A program made the translations under genes and the position numbers. This document shows, piece after piece, positions 8,536 through 15,804 of a DNA stretch of 64,000 nucleotides. The notes below the pieces were generated by a model that saw only the letters and a list, made by a program, of their open reading frames with translations, searched no databases and was not told where the DNA came from. Each line of letters begins with the position of its first letter. Positions within the stretch are counted from its first letter, which is position 1. The stretch is from Enterococcus_E cecorum_B (lineage in GTDB: Bacteria; Bacillota; Bacilli; Lactobacillales; Enterococcaceae). The DNA lies in assembly GCA_946499615.1 (NCBI GenBank), contig CAMMST010000006.1, positions 1 to 64,000 on the forward strand, given 5' to 3'.

Positions 8536-10050
8536 TTATCCTCTTTCCTTCATACTTGAACTTGCATGGACATATGCCTTGGCAGAAGCTTTCAATACAT
8601 CAAAGTCCACGCCGATTCCATTAATTTGTGTAGCTGTCTGGGGATTCGTGAGTGTGACACGTACCTCCGCTTGGGCATCTTCCCCGCTAGTTAAGGCTTG
8701 AATTTCATAATTGGTTAGGATTGGCTTTTGTTCAAACACATCATCAATCGCATTGTAAATGGCTTGAATACTGCCATCACCAATCGCTGAAGATGTCTTA
8801 ATTTCTTGCTCTGGTGTCGTAATTGATACAACGGCTGCTTGATAACCATTGGAGACATATTGTAGTTGAACGGCTGATAATTGATACAAATCAGCCTCGC
8901 GTGTTTGTTTATCGGCAATCAACGCTTGAATATCTTGATCGGTTACTTGTTTTTTCTTATCTGCTAATACTTTGAATTTCTTAAATAGTAGATTGCGTTC
9001 AGCTTCATCAAAGTGATAACCTAACTCTTCTAGCTTATTAGTAAAGGCATGGCGACCTGAAAGTTTTCCAAGTGGCAAGGCATTGGTTTTCACTCCAACC
9101 AATTGTGGGGTAATGATTTCATAAGTTTCGGGATTTTTCAACACACCGTCTTGATGGATACCCGACTCGTGACTAAAAGCATTTCCACCAATGACTGCTT
9201 TATTTTTCGGCACCTTGATTCCTGATAGTCGGGCAATCAAATCACTGGTACACTTGGTTTCACTTAGATCAATTTGGCTGGTTGCTTGATAATAATTTTG
9301 GCGAATATGCAAAGCCACTGCGACTTCTTCTAGTGCAGTATTTCCGGCGCGTTCACCTATGCCATTGACCGTGCCCTCTACGCGATTGGCCCCATTTTCG
9401 ATTGCGGCTAAGGCATTTGCCGTGGCCATTCCTAAATCATCATGACAATGAGAAGAAAAAGTGATTTCCGTCTTGCTTTGAATGTTTTCAATCAGAAATT
9501 TAAAAATCGCACCATATTCTGTTGGGTTGGTATAGCCTACCGTGTCAGGAATATTGATAATGGTCGCACCCGCATCAATGGCAGTCTGCACAGCTTTTAA
9601 TAGAAAGTCCTTTTCTGTTCTGGTCGCATCTTCTGGTGAAAATTGGACCTTTTCAAACTTACTTTTCGCATAAGTCACATGTTCTTTGATGGATGCCAAG
9701 ACTTCATCTGGTGTCATTTTTAATTTGTATTGCATATGCACAGGACTGGTTGCTAAAAAAACATGAATCTGTGGGTATTTTGCCTCTTTTAAAGCTTCAT
9801 AGGCTGCATCAATATCTTTTTTCTGACAACGCGCCAGACCTGCTACTGTCATCTTTTGACAAGCCTTAGCAATCGCACTCACCGCTTCAAAATCGCCCGG
9901 TGAAGCAATCGGAAAGCCCGCCTCAATCGTATCTATTCCCCATTTTTCTAATTGTAGGGCGATTTGTACCTTTTCTTTCGTATTAAAATTGACGCCTGGG
10001 GTTTGTTCCCCATCTCTTAGTGTCGTATCAAAAAACTGAATTTTACGCAT
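8536..10050 (-). CDS. leuA: 2-isopropylmalate synthase
   Basis: A 504-residue committed-step enzyme of leucine synthesis: acetyl-CoA plus 2-oxoisovalerate gives 2-isopropylmalate. The TIM barrel has FFDTTLRDGEQTPGVNF at the start and the metal HxH in SSHCHDDLGMATANA. The C-terminal third is the LeuA regulatory domain that normally mediates leucine feedback. Start: ATG 10050, 11 nt after AAGGAG; GTG 10062 overlaps the ribosome-binding site. It is first in leuABCD. Between it and the attenuator lies a 155-bp repeat element, giving an unusually long leader of about 360 nt. Confidence 0.97.
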   Translation of the reverse strand: MRKIQFFDTTLRDGEQTPGVNFNTKEKVQIALQLEKWGIDTIEAGFPIASPGDFEAVSAIAKACQKMTVAGLARCQKKDIDAAYEALKEAKYPQIHVFLATSPVHMQYKLKMTPDEVLASIKEHVTYAKSKFEKVQFSPEDATRTEKDFLLKAVQTAIDAGATIINIPDTVGYTNPTEYGAIFKFLIENIQSKTEITFSSHCHDDLGMATANALAAIENGANRVEGTVNGIGERAGNTALEEVAVALHIRQNYYQATSQIDLSETKCTSDLIARLSGIKVPKNKAVIGGNAFSHESGIHQDGVLKNPETYEIITPQLVGVKTNALPLGKLSGRHAFTNKLEELGYHFDEAERNLLFKKFKVLADKKKQVTDQDIQALIADKQTREADLYQLSAVQLQYVSNGYQAAVVSITTPEQEIKTSSAIGDGSIQAIYNAIDDVFEQKPILTNYEIQALTSGEDAQAEVRVTLTNPQTATQINGIGVDFDVLKASAKAYVHASSSMKERG

Positions 10051-10085
10051 AGAACCTGCCACTCCTTTTTTCTTCTTTCACTTGC

Positions 10086-10240
10086 TGGACATGTCGATTT
10101 ACAACCTTATATAATCCGTGTTCGAAGGGTAGCTACATCGCATCTAAGCCGGCCTGTCTAGGAAAATCTTTAAACAAAATGGATTTTCCTGCCATTCCGG
10201 ACAAACTTAGCTGCTTGTAGCTGACCAACCCTTCTCACAA
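10086..10240. repeat. Dispersed intergenic repeat, copy A (full length)
   Basis: About 155 bp lying between the leu attenuator and leuA. It matches copy B (34535-34692) along its length, with shared blocks such as TAATCCGTGTTC, GTAGCTAC/CTAGCTAC, the central TTTCC-rich hairpin arms, GGACAAACTTA and GTAGCT. Its first 16 nt read from the minus strand, AAGGTTGTAAATCGAC, are identical to copy E at 62788. The centre can fold into a long hairpin. Confidence 0.85.
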
Positions 10241-10248
10241 CTTTAATT

Positions 10249-10282
10249 AAAAAGGCATTGCATGTTGTTTTGATGCAATGCC
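10249..10282 (-). terminator. Leucine attenuator terminator
   Basis: A perfect 10-bp hairpin GGCATTGCAT/ATGCAATGCC with a 9-nt loop, followed by TTTTT. It sits 48 nt after the leader-peptide stop and before leuA, as a transcription attenuator should. Confidence 0.9.
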
Positions 10283-10285
10283 AAT

Positions 10286-10329
10286 AGAACTCTTTTATTT
10301 CAACTGTTGGGTTGGGTAAAAAGAGTTCT
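10286..10329 (-). promoter_or_regulatory. Upstream hairpin of the leu attenuator
   Basis: A perfect 11-bp inverted repeat AGAACTCTTTT/AAAAGAGTTCT. Its 5' arm begins directly after the leader-peptide stop codon, so a ribosome at the Leu codons or the stop would control whether it forms. It is adjacent to the terminator hairpin. The exact antiterminator pairing is not obvious by eye. Confidence 0.8.
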
Positions 10330-10377
10330 CTATTTTAATAATAATAAACCGAAATGCATAACCTTTTTATTTTTCAT
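10330..10377 (-). CDS. leuL: leu operon leader peptide
   Basis: A 15-residue ORF, MKNKKVMHFGLLLLK, with four consecutive TTA leucine codons just before its TAG stop. AGGTGA lies five nt before the ATG. It is followed by two adjacent hairpins, the second a Rho-independent terminator. The arrangement is that of classical ribosome-mediated attenuation, known for the leu operon of Lactococcus lactis. When charged tRNA-Leu is scarce, the ribosome stalls on the TTA run and leuABCD is read through. Confidence 0.92.
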   Translation of the reverse strand: MKNKKVMHFGLLLLK

Positions 10378-10410
10378 TTGACTCACCTAATTAAATTAAC
10401 ATTTTATTAG

Positions 10411-10439
10411 AATTTACCTAATTTAAAATTAAAAGTCAA
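10411..10439 (-). promoter_or_regulatory. leu operon promoter
   Basis: TTGACT (10434-10439), 17 nt, TAAATT (10411-10416) on the minus strand, starting transcription just ahead of the leader peptide. Confidence 0.8.
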
Positions 10440-10451
10440 TAGTTTTTGCTA

Positions 10452-10466
10452 AATTTTCTGAATATT
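10452..10466. promoter_or_regulatory. CodY-like box upstream of the leu promoter
   Basis: AATTTTCTGAATATT matches the CodY consensus AATTTTCWGAAAATT at 14 of 15 positions and lies 13 bp upstream of the -35 box. It suggests repression when branched-chain amino acids and GTP are high, in addition to attenuation. Confidence 0.7.
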
Positions 10467-10487
10467 TTTGTAGATTGTTTGGATTTA

Positions 10488-10523
10488 TCAAAAAACTCAC
10501 CCCAATCAGATGGAAGTGAGTTT
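10488..10523 (-). terminator. Terminator of the LytTR-DUF3021 operon
   Basis: AAACTCAC and GTGAGTTT enclose 15 nt, followed by a T-rich tract on the minus strand. Confidence 0.8.
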
Positions 10524-10528
10524 GAGAT

Positions 10529-10951
10529 TTAAGATAATTTTTGATTAATTGCTTGAATTTGCTTTTTGATCACATGGTACAGCACGAACCAAATACAGAA
10601 ATAAATCACGATAAACTCAACTGTAAATGAAACCACAGTATGTAAAGTGAGCCATTTTTCGTGAAAGGCGACTAAAACTAAAGGGATATAAATGGCAATC
10701 GCATGTGAAATCGTCGCCGTAGTCAAAGAATCAAACCAATCAAAAATCACATTTGACATACCCATCCAACCACCAAGCAAGCCCCAAAGAAGACTGGACA
10801 TCAGCATGGTTTCCCAAGTAAAGTCTATTGTAGCCATACTGCCATAAAACGCCCCCTTCGTTGCAATTCCAGAAAATGCGATTGACAGCCACAAACCAAC
10901 AAAGGTACCTATCAACACACCGAAAATAAATAGCTTGATTACTTTACGCAT
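10529..10951 (-). CDS. DUF3021 family membrane protein
   Basis: A 140-residue protein with four predicted hydrophobic helices (for example IFGVLIGTFVGLWLSIAF at the N-terminus and FIVIYFCIWFVLYHVI near the C-terminus). DUF3021 proteins are almost always encoded with a LytTR DNA-binding regulator, as here, where the two genes overlap by 8 bp. In streptococci such pairs form LytTR regulatory systems, with the membrane partner acting as an inhibitor of the regulator. That role is inferred here. Start ATG 10951. Confidence 0.85.
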   Translation of the reverse strand: MRKVIKLFIFGVLIGTFVGLWLSIAFSGIATKGAFYGSMATIDFTWETMLMSSLLWGLLGGWMGMSNVIFDWFDSLTTATISHAIAIYIPLVLVAFHEKWLTLHTVVSFTVEFIVIYFCIWFVLYHVIKKQIQAINQKLS

Positions 10952-11381
10952 GTTCTAACACCTCTTTCACTTTCTTTAAATATCGTCTAGAAGCACTCGT
11001 TTTTTGCCCATCTTTAAAAATAATTTCGATAATACCAGATCTCGTAATCGTAAATTTGTTAACAGCTTGAATTTGAATCATTTCTGTTCTTGAAATTTGC
11101 ACAAAACTATTGGGTAATTTTTCTTGCAATTGATAGAGCCTTTCTAAAAGCTGATATTCCTGACCATTCACCATACAAAAAACTTGCTTATTAGCGCTAT
11201 AGATACGTTGGATATCTTTTAAATCAATGCGTACTTTTTCCTTTTCTTTCAAACCAATTAAATAGAATAACTCTTTTTGCGCAAAATCAATGATATGATC
11301 TAACGTACGACTAGGTTCAAAAGCAGCAATCTGTAATTCATCACGTGCTAACTTTTGATCATAATGGACCTTAATTTTCAT
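10944..11381 (-). CDS. LytTR-family transcriptional regulator
   Basis: A 145-residue DNA-binding protein without a receiver domain. The C-terminal two thirds is a LytTR domain: RIDLKDIQRIYSANKQVF, then FVQISRTEMIQIQAVN and DGQKTSASRRYLKKVKE. Start: ATG 11381, preceded by AGGTGAGG; a GTG 9 nt upstream overlaps that site. It overlaps the DUF3021 gene by 8 bp, so the pair is co-translated. LytTR/DUF3021 pairs in Lactobacillales control competence, bacteriocin or stress genes; the target here is unknown. The adjacent surface nuclease gene is on the same strand upstream but separated by a strong terminator. Confidence 0.9.
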   Translation of the reverse strand: MKIKVHYDQKLARDELQIAAFEPSRTLDHIIDFAQKELFYLIGLKEKEKVRIDLKDIQRIYSANKQVFCMVNGQEYQLLERLYQLQEKLPNSFVQISRTEMIQIQAVNKFTITRSGIIEIIFKDGQKTSASRRYLKKVKEVLEHA

Positions 11382-11470
11382 CGACCTCACCTCAACTGTA
11401 GTATAGCAAAAATCCAGCTACTTTTGGCAAAAATTCGATAGGTGGTTGTTTTTGATAGACTAATGGTTAC

Positions 11471-11556
11471 AAAAAAGGAGCAGCCATGTACCGACCTCCA
11501 ATTGTTAGATTTTATGGTCTAACTTTTGGGGGGTCGGTACAATCTGACTACTCCTT
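11471..11556 (-). terminator. Elaborate terminator of the surface nuclease gene
   Basis: On the minus strand AAGGAGTAGTCA pairs with TGGCTGCTCCTT over 12 positions (two to three G-U pairs) and is followed by T6. The apical part of the hairpin is a 55-bp inverted-repeat sequence that looks like joined insertion-sequence ends. Confidence 0.85.
11487..11541. mobile_element. 55-bp IS150-type inverted-repeat pair (solo IS ends / MITE-like)
   Basis: The sequence starts TGTACCGACC and ends GGTCGGTACA, with inner arms GTTAGA/TCTAAC. Read on the minus strand, one half contains CCCCCCAAAAGTTAGA, which resembles the terminal inverted repeats of IS3/IS150-group elements, and it has the TG...CA ends of that family. 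No transposase remains between the arms and no clear target duplication is seen. It occupies the loop of the nuclease-gene terminator. Confidence 0.6.
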
Positions 11557-11564
11557 ATTCAGGC

Positions 11565-14500
11565 TTATTTTGCTTTTTTAGTATTGTAGATGCGAATAAT
11601 AATTGCCGCACCGATTAGCGCCACACCGATAATGACCAATGAGCCCATAATCTTCGTACCGGCAGCTGGTAAATCTTTTTTCAATTTCTTAGGTAATTTA
11701 CCTTTATTATTCTTGTTATCTTGATTAGCTGTTGGATTGCCTTTACCTTTATCTTTATCTTTTGCACCAGCATCTGGTTTTTGTTTCTTAAAGGTTAATT
11801 GCACCATCACTGGATCATGATCAGAAGCACGTCCATCTTCTTGCATAAACATCGCATTGATATGAATCATGTCGAATGCAGCATCTTTAGCTAAGTCTTT
11901 AGATACCAAGATATGATCAAGGGTTTCGCTATTTCCTAGATAGAAGTATGAATAGCGGTCTTCAGCTGGGTGCGTCTTGACTAAGTTCACTAATTGTTTG
12001 CCTTCAAGAATCGATAAAGTGTTACTGAATTCAAAGTCATTGAAGTCACCTGTCATCACGACTTTCAAGCTTGGATCACTCTTCACTGCTTTATCGACAT
12101 AAGCAGCGATGGTTTGTGCTAGTTGATCACGTTTCATCGCAGAGGCAAAACTTGCTGGTTGATGGCTACCGTATAATGGTTGGTCGCCTCGTTTAGAATT
12201 CAAATGGTTGCCAATCAATAATAATTTTTGACCCTTAAATGTAAAGTAACCCGCTAAAGATTTACGTGTATCTTTAAAGAGTTCGTCCCCTTTACCGATA
12301 GCTTCGGACGTGTTGTAGTCTACACGTTTTGGATTGTATAAGAAGCCGACACGGATATTAGCCCCAGGTGCACCACCGTCTTGATTATTTTCTGGCGCCA
12401 CATCGATATATTGATAGCTTGGACCGCCTGCTTTTTCAATCGCTTCAATCAAACGTTTGGCACTTTGAGTCGCATCCGTATTGCCATCATCAATTGGACC
12501 ATTATTATCTTGCATTTCTAACAAGGTAATAATATCTGGTGCATTTAAGTCATTCACAAATGATTGGGCAATGCGTTGAACTTTTTCATCACTTGTTGAC
12601 TCTTTATTTGCTGAGAAGTTTTCAATATTATAAGAAGCAATGGTTAATTTATCCTTGCTTGCTTTAATAGTTGTTTTTTCACGGGCAAGTTTACCGTCTT
12701 TAATTTTGACACTATTTTTTGGTAAGTAAACTTTGTACATACCATAAGAATAAGTCACCGGACCAGCTACTTGTCCTTCAATGCTATCTTTGGCTTTCGC
12801 GCGTAATTTACGATCACCTGTTGATAACGCAATGATTTGTGGATTGAAATCTTCATCTAGTAGTAAACCACCAGAATGATTTAAAATATCCGTACTTTCA
12901 CCAGGTAAGACAAATAGTTCGCCATTCTTTTGTGGGCCTAAGATTTTCGCATGATTTACTGCAACCAACATGCCTTCTAATGATTCCCAGAAGTCTAAAG
13001 CATCATCATTTGGATCAAAGTTTATAAAGCCATCATTTTCAATATGTTGACTTGGCACTTTACGATCGACACCTAATACGACTGGCGCAGGCACTTTAGC
13101 AGTACCGACTTTCGTTACTTGAGTTGCTTGTAATTGGGTAATGGTTAAGTCGGTTTGTTCTTTTTCCGCATAACCAGAACCAAAGACTTCAGCAACCGTA
13201 CCTTTTAATTCTAATTGATCGCCGACTTTCACATTATGGTTCTTGAAGTAGACACTCATCCCATCTGAAGTTGTGATATCGCCATCTGGATGTAAATCTT
13301 GCACATAGAAGCGACTTGAATTTTCAACTGCAGTAACAACCACATCTTTCACTGTCACGTTTTGATGCGTAAAAGCACCAAGATGATCATGTCCTTGGAT
13401 TTCGCCAACTTTAGCCACGCGTTCTTGATATAAAAGCTTACGACCTAAAGCAGGAACCGCCATTTTACCCTTTGCGGAAGATTTTTGAATATAATTGACA
13501 AAAGTTTCCGTATCTGGATCAATCGCCCCTAATAATTTCGTGTTGGTAAATCCTTTAAAGCCATCGCCCCCACCAAATAAGAAGTCGTTGATGACTACTT
13601 TATATTTTCCTTCAGGGGTAATTGGATTGCCGTCTTCTTTCGTCATGCTTTCCACAACATATTTTTGATTGGCATCCCCTGTTGGATTTTCCGTAAAGGT
13701 GTAGCTTAATCCTGAAATTTGTAAGAAGTATTTTTCATCATCATATTGTTGTTCTAGCACTTCTTTGACTTGCGCGCCAGTCATTTCAACTACTTGTAAA
13801 ATGTTGCCAAATGGTTGAACCGCTTGAGCAGCGCCCCAAGTAACCATACCATCTTTACCTAATAATAAATCGGCACGAATCCCACCATTATTCGTCATCG
13901 CAAAATCAACATCATAGCCCGCTTCTTTGGCCATCGCACGTTGACCATCTGTAATCAAGTTTCCTAGTGGGGATTCTCTTTGGACATTGTCATTGACTTC
14001 ACGAGTGACCATGGTATCTGCATCGACCGCACCGATGACTTTATTTTGTTCATCGGCAATTCGATTATCCGCATCCGCAACAATCGCAGCCACCTTTTCA
14101 TCTGGGGTAAGATTTTCTTTCGTGACAGGAACGACTTGGCCATCTGGTACTTTCACGAAATCTTGAGTCGCAACGTCAATTTCACCCGTGATTTCAGCGA
14201 CGCCTTTACCTTGAGAAGTAGATTGCATCACGCGCGTCTTACCATTTACCCCGTTTGTATACACGTGGTTATGGCCGGCAAATACAGCATCGACGGTATG
14301 ATTTGGATCAATTGTTGCTAATTTAGCTAACATATCAGCCACTGCACCGGTCGTAGTCTCGCCACTTTGCACACTTGGTACATGGGCTAAGACGACAATC
14401 GCATTCACTTTTTGATTTTCACGTAATTCTTTTTCGTATTTCGCAATCGTTTCGGCTTCATCTAAGAATTGATAATCTTGCCAATTTTTTCTCAAAACTA

Positions 14501-15152
14501 AATCAGGAATTTCGGTCGTGACAACACCGATAAAACCAACTTTAACAGAATTGCCATTTGCATCTGTAAGTGTTTTGACCGTATATGGATGCCAGCCAAA
14601 TGTAATCTTGCCGTCAGATTTATTCACCAAGTTAGCAATGACTAAATCCATTTTAGAAGCTTCACGTGGATAAGATTTGACAATATCTAAAAAGTTACTG
14701 TCGGCGCTCGGAGCTTGACCTAATAAAATACGATTAAATTCTGCTAAACCTTCATCGAACTCATGGTTACCAATTGTACCTACTGTGAAGTTCATTGCAT
14801 TGAATGCTTTAATCGTTGGTTCATCTTGGAGTAGACCTGAGTTAGCTGGACTAGCCCCGACCATATCCCCCGCAGAGACACGTAAGGTTTGCCCAGTTGG
14901 ATGATTGGCTACAAAGTTTGCTTGCATTTGGTTTAGCTTACTTGAAAGTAAAGCCGCACCACCAGCACCTGAGATTTTGCCACCTGGATAGTAATAACTT
15001 CCGGTTGTACTTAATGCACCATGAAAGTCATTTACCCCCAACACTTGGACAGGTACCGTCGTTTGTTCTGCTAAGATTTTTGGCGCAAAGCAACCAAAGG
15101 AAAGCACCGCCCCAGCCACTAATAAATGTTTTGTCAACTTCTTCATTTTCAA
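11565..15152 (-). CDS. Cell-surface 5'-nucleotidase / endonuclease-exonuclease-phosphatase fusion protein
   Basis: A 1195-residue exported protein. In order: signal peptide (about 1-29, KHLLVAGAVLSFGCFAPKILA); metallophosphatase core with VNDFHGAL, GNHEFDEG and FAGHNHVY; 5'-nucleotidase C-terminal domain around TNNGGIRADL and FGGGDGFKGF; OB-fold-like nucleic-acid-binding segment (about 560-690); endonuclease/exonuclease/phosphatase domain (about 828-1115) with SYNIENF, LLEMQD, GNHLNSK, GDFNDFE and SDHDPVM; a Lys/Gly/Asp-rich spacer; then LPAAG, a hydrophobic helix and KKAK. It probably degrades extracellular DNA to nucleosides for salvage or escape from DNA traps, as B. subtilis YhcR and streptococcal surface nucleases do. 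LPAAG differs from LPXTG, so sortase anchoring is uncertain. TTG 15152 has AAGG nine nt upstream; ATG 15146 is the alternative. Confidence 0.9.
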   Translation of the reverse strand: MKMKKLTKHLLVAGAVLSFGCFAPKILAEQTTVPVQVLGVNDFHGALSTTGSYYYPGGKISGAGGAALLSSKLNQMQANFVANHPTGQTLRVSAGDMVGASPANSGLLQDEPTIKAFNAMNFTVGTIGNHEFDEGLAEFNRILLGQAPSADSNFLDIVKSYPREASKMDLVIANLVNKSDGKITFGWHPYTVKTLTDANGNSVKVGFIGVVTTEIPDLVLRKNWQDYQFLDEAETIAKYEKELRENQKVNAIVVLAHVPSVQSGETTTGAVADMLAKLATIDPNHTVDAVFAGHNHVYTNGVNGKTRVMQSTSQGKGVAEITGEIDVATQDFVKVPDGQVVPVTKENLTPDEKVAAIVADADNRIADEQNKVIGAVDADTMVTREVNDNVQRESPLGNLITDGQRAMAKEAGYDVDFAMTNNGGIRADLLLGKDGMVTWGAAQAVQPFGNILQVVEMTGAQVKEVLEQQYDDEKYFLQISGLSYTFTENPTGDANQKYVVESMTKEDGNPITPEGKYKVVINDFLFGGGDGFKGFTNTKLLGAIDPDTETFVNYIQKSSAKGKMAVPALGRKLLYQERVAKVGEIQGHDHLGAFTHQNVTVKDVVVTAVENSSRFYVQDLHPDGDITTSDGMSVYFKNHNVKVGDQLELKGTVAEVFGSGYAEKEQTDLTITQLQATQVTKVGTAKVPAPVVLGVDRKVPSQHIENDGFINFDPNDDALDFWESLEGMLVAVNHAKILGPQKNGELFVLPGESTDILNHSGGLLLDEDFNPQIIALSTGDRKLRAKAKDSIEGQVAGPVTYSYGMYKVYLPKNSVKIKDGKLAREKTTIKASKDKLTIASYNIENFSANKESTSDEKVQRIAQSFVNDLNAPDIITLLEMQDNNGPIDDGNTDATQSAKRLIEAIEKAGGPSYQYIDVAPENNQDGGAPGANIRVGFLYNPKRVDYNTSEAIGKGDELFKDTRKSLAGYFTFKGQKLLLIGNHLNSKRGDQPLYGSHQPASFASAMKRDQLAQTIAAYVDKAVKSDPSLKVVMTGDFNDFEFSNTLSILEGKQLVNLVKTHPAEDRYSYFYLGNSETLDHILVSKDLAKDAAFDMIHINAMFMQEDGRASDHDPVMVQLTFKKQKPDAGAKDKDKGKGNPTANQDNKNNKGKLPKKLKKDLPAAGTKIMGSLVIIGVALIGAAIIIRIYNTKKAK

Positions 15153-15193
15153 AATTTCGCACCTTCTTCATTTGTAATTTGCCACATTATCAA
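15149..15193 (-). CDS. Upstream ORF overlapping the nuclease-gene start
   Basis: A 14-codon frame (TTG start 15193; an in-frame ATG at 15187 gives MWQITNEEGAKF). GGGAGG lies 8 nt before the TTG, the best ribosome-binding site in this leader. Its TGA (15151-15149) overlaps the TTG start of the nuclease gene by two bases. It may couple or limit translation of the large protein. Coding status is inferred from signals only. Confidence 0.4.
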   Translation of the reverse strand: MIMWQITNEEGAKF

Positions 15194-15222
15194 AAAATTC
15201 GCCTCCCTTCCTCGATAATGTG
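15183..15222 (-). promoter_or_regulatory. Leader hairpin enclosing the upstream-ORF ribosome-binding site
   Basis: A perfect 9-bp inverted repeat CACATTATC/GATAATGTG. Its 22-nt loop carries the GGGAGG site, and its 3' arm carries the upstream-ORF start codon. It lies between the promoter and the nuclease gene. Confidence 0.6.
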
Positions 15223-15244
15223 TTGTAATACAGTGACAACTATT

Positions 15245-15274
15245 ATTATACTATAGTCATCAATCAGATTTCAA
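15245..15274 (-). promoter_or_regulatory. Promoter of the surface nuclease gene
   Basis: TTGAAA (15269-15274), 18 nt, TATAAT (15245-15250) on the minus strand. Confidence 0.7.
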
Positions 15275-15485
15275 TCGTTTTCAGTAACATTTTTCTCTCA
15301 GATTATTCGAAAAACAGCTTATTTGATTTGAGAAAGAAAGTACAAATTTCGTGAAATATCATGTTTTCATTTTCTTCCAACAATCAAATAAGCAATAAAT
15401 TACGAACATTTAAAATAGCGATTTTTCCATCGTTTTTGTAAAGACACTGCGATTTTCCTTTCCTTGATTTTTTTATGAGTTTTGC

Positions 15486-15514
15486 TTGCTTTTTCGCTCA
15501 ATTTTGTATAGGAT
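15486..15514 (+). promoter_or_regulatory. Promoter of the T-box-proS transcript
   Basis: TTGCTT (15486-15491), 17 nt, TAGGAT (15509-15514); a TATAGG two bases earlier is an alternative -10. It lies about 20 bp upstream of the T-box. Confidence 0.5.
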
Positions 15515-15529
15515 AAGAAATAGATTTGG

Positions 15530-15742
15530 ACTAGTAGCAAATAGATGTTTATAGAGAGCTAAAGCATGGCTGGAACTTTGGCAACCCCTGTATTTGCGAA
15601 CCTACCAATGATGATTGATTGCAAACAGTCAGGACTCGTCTTCCTTATCGACGCTAAAGCTGGGTTAGACATTTTCTAACCAATAAAGGTGGTACCGCGA
15701 ATTCAAGCATTCGTCCTTTTGATGAGGGCGGGTGCTTTTTTT
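15530..15742 (+). promoter_or_regulatory. T-box riboswitch (tRNA-Pro) with terminator
   Basis: The signature antiterminator element AAGGTGGTACCGCG is at 15686-15699. It is followed by a terminator hairpin, AAGCATTCGTCCT (15705-15717) pairing with AGGGCGGGTGCTT (15725-15737), then a T run. The Stem I base is GCAAATA (15537) with TATTTGC (15591). Just inside, on the 3' side, lies CAACCCCTG, so CCU (or CCC) is the likely proline specifier codon, in agreement with the proS gene downstream. Uncharged tRNA-Pro is expected to favour read-through. Confidence 0.93.
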
Positions 15743-15804
15743 ATTACCTGTGTGCGTTTGATAAAAGATGAGCTGGCAAGAGATAAATCTTTTAGGAGGA
15801 AATT

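Noticed and set aside
10063..10250. T-box leader for the leu operon
   Set aside because: No AGGTGGTACCGCG-like element; the hairpin and tandem Leu codons fit attenuation instead.
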